Part shown: positions 6,741-10,079 of the stretch, in pieces
How positions within the stretch are numbered: position 1 is the stretch's first letter
How the letters are laid out: each line of letters opens with the position of its first letter
Source of the DNA: Clostridiales bacterium
GTDB taxonomy: Bacteria > Bacillota > Clostridia > Oscillospirales > Acutalibacteraceae
Direction: 5' to 3'
Assembly: GCA_019419895.1 (NCBI GenBank)
Contig: JAHZIE010000081.1
Span: 1 to 10,079 of the forward strand
Length of the DNA: 10,079 nucleotides
Translations under genes and position numbers: made by a program
Notes under the pieces: model-generated
Databases searched by the model: none
The model's input: only the letters and a program-made list of their open reading frames with translations
What the model was told of the DNA's origin: nothing

Positions 6741-8624
6741 TTACTTTACCAAAGGCAGCTTTGGTTCCGTTGTCAGGGACGCACTTTCTGAAACCAGCTT
6801 TCCATTGGACAACGCCCTTCGCAGGTTTACCATTGTGTAATCAAACATCAGTTCCAGCCGGGTTTTCCCTCTTTGATAGGTGATTGTCCTTTCCGTATGA
6901 TAACTGTGATCGGTAATTTCCGCGCCGCTGACCGCATCCATAAAATTCTGAAAGGAACCATACTCCCTTTCTGTTCCTATCTCCAGCACCATACCCGAAC
7001 CGTAGGTATGCAGCTCCTCCAAAGACAGCTGTTTCCCCTCAAAGCCAAACATATTATACCAGGCTATCATGTGATAGCCTCCTTCATAAAGAAACCTTAC
7101 CTGTGAAAGCAGCTGAGGCTCCTTTCGGCTGACAAGGGGATAAATTCCCAGATAGACCTCTCCATCCCGGACAAAGCACCAGTCAATGCGTTCAAAGGAA
7201 GCGCAGCCTGTCACGGAAAGCTCCTTTCCAAATCTCATTTCGTCCGGTTCGCTATGGAAAGAGGGCAAAACAAAAGCGGTGCGGATGGTTGCCGTCCTGT
7301 CATCCTGTGCGCCGCACGGTACATATCCCAAAATCATTGTTCCCTGGTGGGATACCGTAAAAGCCGCGCCTGCGTCCAATTCCAAATCCCTGTCAGGATT
7401 GGGCATATGATCCTTCCATTGATCGCATTCTCCTTTCACTGTCATTCTGGTATAGGCCGAACGGACCGCTTCCATATGTTCCCTCATAGTAGAGCCATTT
7501 TCTGTCTCCCTTCGGCGGTAAATCAAATGCACTGGGGTTGTCTGCCCCTGCCAGGTGCGGCTTCCGAAAAGACCCAGCCCCCATTTTTCTTCCATATAAA
7601 GGGAAACATTGCTCTGTCCACCTGGAGAATTGCTGATTCCCATAAATTCGTGAGAGCCTTCCACCTGGCAGGGAAGCTGCCTGCGGTTCAGACATTCCTC
7701 CGCCAGTTCAAGAGGGGGATGATAGGTGCAGCCCATAATTTTTATCAGGCTTCGGTATTGGAAATCCCAGACATTATGGGCAAAAGTATCCTCCAAGGGG
7801 TGAGGAAACAGCATGTTCATAGGCTGGTAGGGAGAAATTTCCCCAAAAGCGGCGTAATAAGAAAACGTGACCATCGTTCCCTGTCCCGCGGTATCGTCCA
7901 GATAAGCCCGGGAGAAAGGGCCTGCCTGCTGCCGGATAGCGGGATGGAAATGCAGCAGGAGCTCCTGCCAGATTCTTTGTTCAATGCGCAGCGCCAGTTC
8001 TTTTGTTTCGCAATCACCAGTCAGCTCCGACAGCATAGAAATATCCTGTAGACTGATTGAGGAATAGGTGGGGCTGTTGCATTCATGCAGGTATCCCCGG
8101 TAATCCAGACGCTGGTTCAGCTCCGCCAGACGTCCCCGCGCAAAACGGATCATGGCGGGATTACCGAAATATTGGCCGCAGAGACTGAGCGCTGTGCAGC
8201 ATCCAATGGGGAAATTGTCATTCGCCCCAACAAACGCCACATCTCCGGACATCCAGTCGGCAACGCAATGAAGAAGATACCTTTCCATCCGTTCCACTGC
8301 CGCCGGCCTCAGTTTTTCCTTCTGGCCAACCAGGTATTCCGCACAGGCGACTCCCGTAAAAATACAGGCATGGCCAAACCGGGTTCCTTCGATCATATCA
8401 TTGGCAATCTCCCAGTCTTTTTCATCTCCCGCCAAAAACAGTTCCGCCAGCCACATGGGCGCTCTCGAGCTGTTGTCCGGACTGCCCTCGGCATCGTAAA
8501 AGGGCGCTACGGCAAGCCCGTCCCTTTGTTCCAGCTTTCCCCGGTACAGTTCAAGCAGTTTCTCATAAGCCTTTTTTCTCCGCTCTTGTTGGGCCTCTCT
8601 TGAGGAGTCAAATTTCTTCCACAT
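6741..8624 (-). CDS. Uncharacterised cytoplasmic protein, probable helical-barrel glycan-active enzyme
   Basis: A 627-residue protein of unknown function. The start is the ATG at 8624 (MWKKFDSSRE), which has GGAGGG 8 bases upstream; a longer frame to 8684 uses TTG and has no ribosome site. There is no signal peptide or membrane helix, so it should act in the cytoplasm. Residues of about 10-310 look like an all-helical repeat domain, with FVGANDNFPIG (131-141), HECNSPTYSS (180-189) and QAGPFSRAYLDD (233-244). The second half (about 325-620) is rich in predicted beta strands. An (alpha/alpha) barrel followed by a beta domain is the plan of heparinase-like polysaccharide lyases and several glycosidase families, and N-S-P-T-Y and G-P-x-S-R-x-Y motifs recall uncharacterised members of that group. 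The divergent GH36-like gene supports a carbohydrate role. The reaction is not known. An open frame continues past the stop (see findings). Confidence 0.8.
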   Translation of the reverse strand: MWKKFDSSREAQQERRKKAYEKLLELYRGKLEQRDGLAVAPFYDAEGSPDNSSRAPMWLAELFLAGDEKDWEIANDMIEGTRFGHACIFTGVACAEYLVGQKEKLRPAAVERMERYLLHCVADWMSGDVAFVGANDNFPIGCCTALSLCGQYFGNPAMIRFARGRLAELNQRLDYRGYLHECNSPTYSSISLQDISMLSELTGDCETKELALRIEQRIWQELLLHFHPAIRQQAGPFSRAYLDDTAGQGTMVTFSYYAAFGEISPYQPMNMLFPHPLEDTFAHNVWDFQYRSLIKIMGCTYHPPLELAEECLNRRQLPCQVEGSHEFMGISNSPGGQSNVSLYMEEKWGLGLFGSRTWQGQTTPVHLIYRRRETENGSTMREHMEAVRSAYTRMTVKGECDQWKDHMPNPDRDLELDAGAAFTVSHQGTMILGYVPCGAQDDRTATIRTAFVLPSFHSEPDEMRFGKELSVTGCASFERIDWCFVRDGEVYLGIYPLVSRKEPQLLSQVRFLYEGGYHMIAWYNMFGFEGKQLSLEELHTYGSGMVLEIGTEREYGSFQNFMDAVSGAEITDHSYHTERTITYQRGKTRLELMFDYTMVNLRRALSNGKLVSESASLTTEPKLPLVK

Positions 8625-8655
8625 CGTTTCATCCCTCCAAATCCGTCTTTTTATC

Positions 8656-8684
8656 AGTGTACCCTCTTCCTCTCTTCCCGGCAA
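8656..8684 (-). promoter_or_regulatory. Weak candidate promoter for the 627-residue protein gene
   Basis: TTGCCG, 17 bases, then TACACT, each matching consensus at 4 of 6 positions. The predicted start would be near 8650, about 25 bases before the ATG at 8624. Spacing is right but both boxes are poor. Confidence 0.28.
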
Positions 8685-8810
8685 TGGTAATCATCCTGCT
8701 TTTTCTGTAACATTCCGTCCCTTTTCCAAATTTTTCTTTTCCATTCCTCTCTGCCTTCCCTGCCGGAAACCTCAGATTTTTCTCCTATGTTTAAGAGAGG
8801 GGAAATGATC

Positions 8811-8838
8811 GGATTATTACTGCTGTGAAAGGATTATT
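8811..8838. promoter_or_regulatory. GGATTATT direct repeat, candidate activator site
   Basis: GGATTATT occurs at 8811-8818 and 8831-8838, a 20-base period close to two helical turns. Both copies lie upstream of the TATAAT at 8900, at about -73 to -100 relative to its predicted start. Tandem direct repeats about two turns apart are the usual arrangement for AraC-family activators. The binding protein is unknown. Confidence 0.33.
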
Positions 8839-8899
8839 CCCCTTGCTCCGCAGAATAGAAACATTTAAACTAATAGGCAAAGGGAAAGGAACTTTTCTT

Positions 8900-8905
8900 T
8901 ATAAT
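8900..8905 (+). promoter_or_regulatory. Candidate -10 box of the GH36-like gene
   Basis: Perfect TATAAT placed 34 bases before the ATG at 8940. No good -35 hexamer lies at the normal distance, which would fit dependence on an activator. Confidence 0.4.
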
Positions 8906-8939
8906 TAAGCTCTTCTTGGAAAGGCAGGTATGTATCTTT

Positions 8940-10079
8940 ATGGGAACCACCGTTTACTCCATCCAAAACCGCTCCATGCGTCTGGAACTGGACCTTTCTG
9001 AAAATACCCTTATCCTTTGGAACCTCATCAATAACCAAAGGCTTTTCATCTGCCCCAGTATAACGCTGCTATGCCCCATCATCGACGGAAAGCTGCCTTC
9101 TCTCAGCCTGACGAACATCCATCAGGAAGAACAGCTTCTTTCTCTAAGCTTCACCGGAACGGAGGTTCCTGAATTCTCACTATTCTGGGATTTCAGAGGG
9201 GATGAGGTTCGTCTTTCTTCTTCCTTCCGTAATGGAGCGGGAAAAGAGCTCAACGCCCTATCCATAATGCCGGTTCACAGTAAGCGTAACCTGTATGATA
9301 TGGTAAACTTCCGGAATCATCACGGGACTCCCTCCACATGGCCGGAGCTTTGCCTTGCCGATGACATGGAAACCACCACCTATTCCCTTGACTGGCAGTT
9401 TGCCCCCCATCCTACGATGCTGTTATTCCGAAAAAATGAAACAAACCTTTTGTGCGCGCCTTTGGAGCTTCCCAAAGCTTTTGGCTTTCACTTCAAAGTG
9501 AAACGTTATGATTTGGCCAAATGGGAGCTGGATTACGGTCCAACCGGAAGCGGAGAGCCTCTTTCTGCCGGCCAAATCTGGAACTCCCCTGTGTTCTGTT
9601 TTTTGAAAACAGAACATGAGGCGGTTTATGACACCATTGACCGCTACTGCCGACTTTTGGTTTCCGGCGGATATATTCCCGAGCCTGCCGCACGCCAAAG
9701 ATACCGCTGGCACAGGGAGAATCTCTACTGCACTTGGGTAGATCAGGGATATATTGCCGATGCAAAGCCTGTGATGGAACTGAATAAACAGCAGAATGTC
9801 CTTCTTTCCGGCGCCGCCTGTCTCAATGAGCAACTGGTCCGAAACGCTCTTGCCATCATAAAAAAGGAACGGCTCCCCTTCACCACTATCCTAATCGACG
9901 ACGGCTGGCAGAAAGCTTTGGGAGATTGGGAAGCGGATCCCGCCAAGTTTCCAAATTTTCGCGGTTTGATCGATGAGCTACACGCCGCGGGATATAAAGT
10001 CATTCTATGGGTGAATTTCGCCGATATTGAACCTGCGGCCAATGTCAATGAAGAATTTTTATGCAAGGGCTTTCTCAAT
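8940..10079 (+). CDS. Glycoside hydrolase, clan GH-D / GH36-like (alpha-galactosidase or raffinose-synthase type), 3' end beyond window
   Basis: The first 380 residues of an enzyme expected to cleave or transfer alpha-linked galactose or a similar sugar from oligosaccharides. No signal peptide is seen (MGTTVYSIQNRSMRLELD), so it should be cytoplasmic and act on imported sugar. Residues of about 1-255 form a beta-rich N-terminal domain. The TIM barrel then begins with YCTWVDQ (263-269), which recalls the G-W-C-T-W strand of raffinose synthase/GH36 proteins. It continues with LIDDGWQ (318-324), GDW (328-330), KFPNF and the strand VILWVNF (354-360) with DIEP (362-365). The catalytic Asp residues expected on later strands lie outside the window. 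The ATG at 8940 has AAGGCAGG 11 bases upstream, a slightly long spacing; an ATG at 8930 is out of frame. GH31 is the main alternative, so the exact activity is open. Confidence 0.78.
   Translation, partial: MGTTVYSIQNRSMRLELDLSENTLILWNLINNQRLFICPSITLLCPIIDGKLPSLSLTNIHQEEQLLSLSFTGTEVPEFSLFWDFRGDEVRLSSSFRNGAGKELNALSIMPVHSKRNLYDMVNFRNHHGTPSTWPELCLADDMETTTYSLDWQFAPHPTMLLFRKNETNLLCAPLELPKAFGFHFKVKRYDLAKWELDYGPTGSGEPLSAGQIWNSPVFCFLKTEHEAVYDTIDRYCRLLVSGGYIPEPAARQRYRWHRENLYCTWVDQGYIADAKPVMELNKQQNVLLSGAACLNEQLVRNALAIIKKERLPFTTILIDDGWQKALGDWEADPAKFPNFRGLIDELHAAGYKVILWVNFADIEPAANVNEEFLCKGFLN

Larger units (their letters stand above)
8625..8939. other. Divergent promoter region between the two glycan genes
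   Basis: A 315-base spacer serving both divergent genes. On the plus strand, a TATAAT (8900-8905) lies about 35 bases before the GH36-like start, and a GGATTATT direct repeat is at 8811-8838. On the minus strand, TTGCCG (8684-8679) and TACACT (8661-8656) are 17 bases apart, a weak candidate for the 627-residue protein. The stretch 8685-8800 is C/T-rich on the plus strand with nothing else recognised. Confidence 0.55.

Noticed and set aside
7254..8603. 265- and 172-codon plus-strand frames
   Set aside because: Antisense to the 627-residue protein gene, without ribosome sites or recognisable domains.
9423..10078. Minus-strand frames of 136, 90 and 111 codons at the right end
   Set aside because: Antisense to the GH36-like gene, whose motifs (C-T-W, D-D-G-W-Q) show the true coding strand.

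Overview
The window looks like a carbohydrate-acquisition region of a low-to-moderate GC Firmicute, most likely a Clostridia/Lachnospiraceae-type or Paenibacillus-type organism. This rests on the gene families (LplB/YtcP-type ABC sugar permeases, a YesM/YesN-type two-component pair, a GH36-like glycosidase), on strong AGGAGG-type ribosome binding sites, and on AT-rich intergenic DNA with factor-independent terminators. No genus can be named from the sequence alone.

Layout. On the minus strand, read right to left, 5355-4270 is an AraC-type response regulator (YesN-like). It overlaps by 4 bases with 4273-2447, a membrane sensor histidine kinase (YesM-like). A strong hairpin terminator (2268-2304) closes that transcript. 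A roughly 600-base intergenic region follows, holding a candidate promoter and several repeat/palindrome operator candidates. It leads into two ABC permease genes, 1839-910 (LplB-like) and 867-1 (YtcP-like, missing only its last residues at the window edge). A substrate-binding protein gene would be expected just outside the left edge. The simplest reading is a self-contained sense-and-import module: the kinase senses an extracellular glycan, the regulator activates the permease operon, and the permeases import the oligosaccharide.

On the plus strand, 5674-6291 encodes a GNAT-family acetyltransferase, divergent from the regulator and probably a separate unit. A bidirectional hairpin terminator (6518-6554) lies between it and the convergent gene 8624-6741 (minus). 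That gene encodes a 627-residue cytoplasmic protein of unknown function that looks like an alpha-helical-barrel plus beta-domain glycan-active protein. An open, coding-looking frame continues past its stop codon, which may mean truncation. Divergent from it, 8940 to the right edge (plus) is the first 380 codons of a clan GH-D/GH36-like glycoside hydrolase. The 315-base divergent spacer carries a 20-base-spaced direct repeat.

No tRNA, rRNA, CRISPR array, insertion sequence or phage gene was seen. The most interesting leads are the repeat cluster upstream of the permease operon, the uncharacterised 627-residue protein with its open frame beyond the stop, and a possible 20-residue peptide gene between the kinase stop and its terminator.
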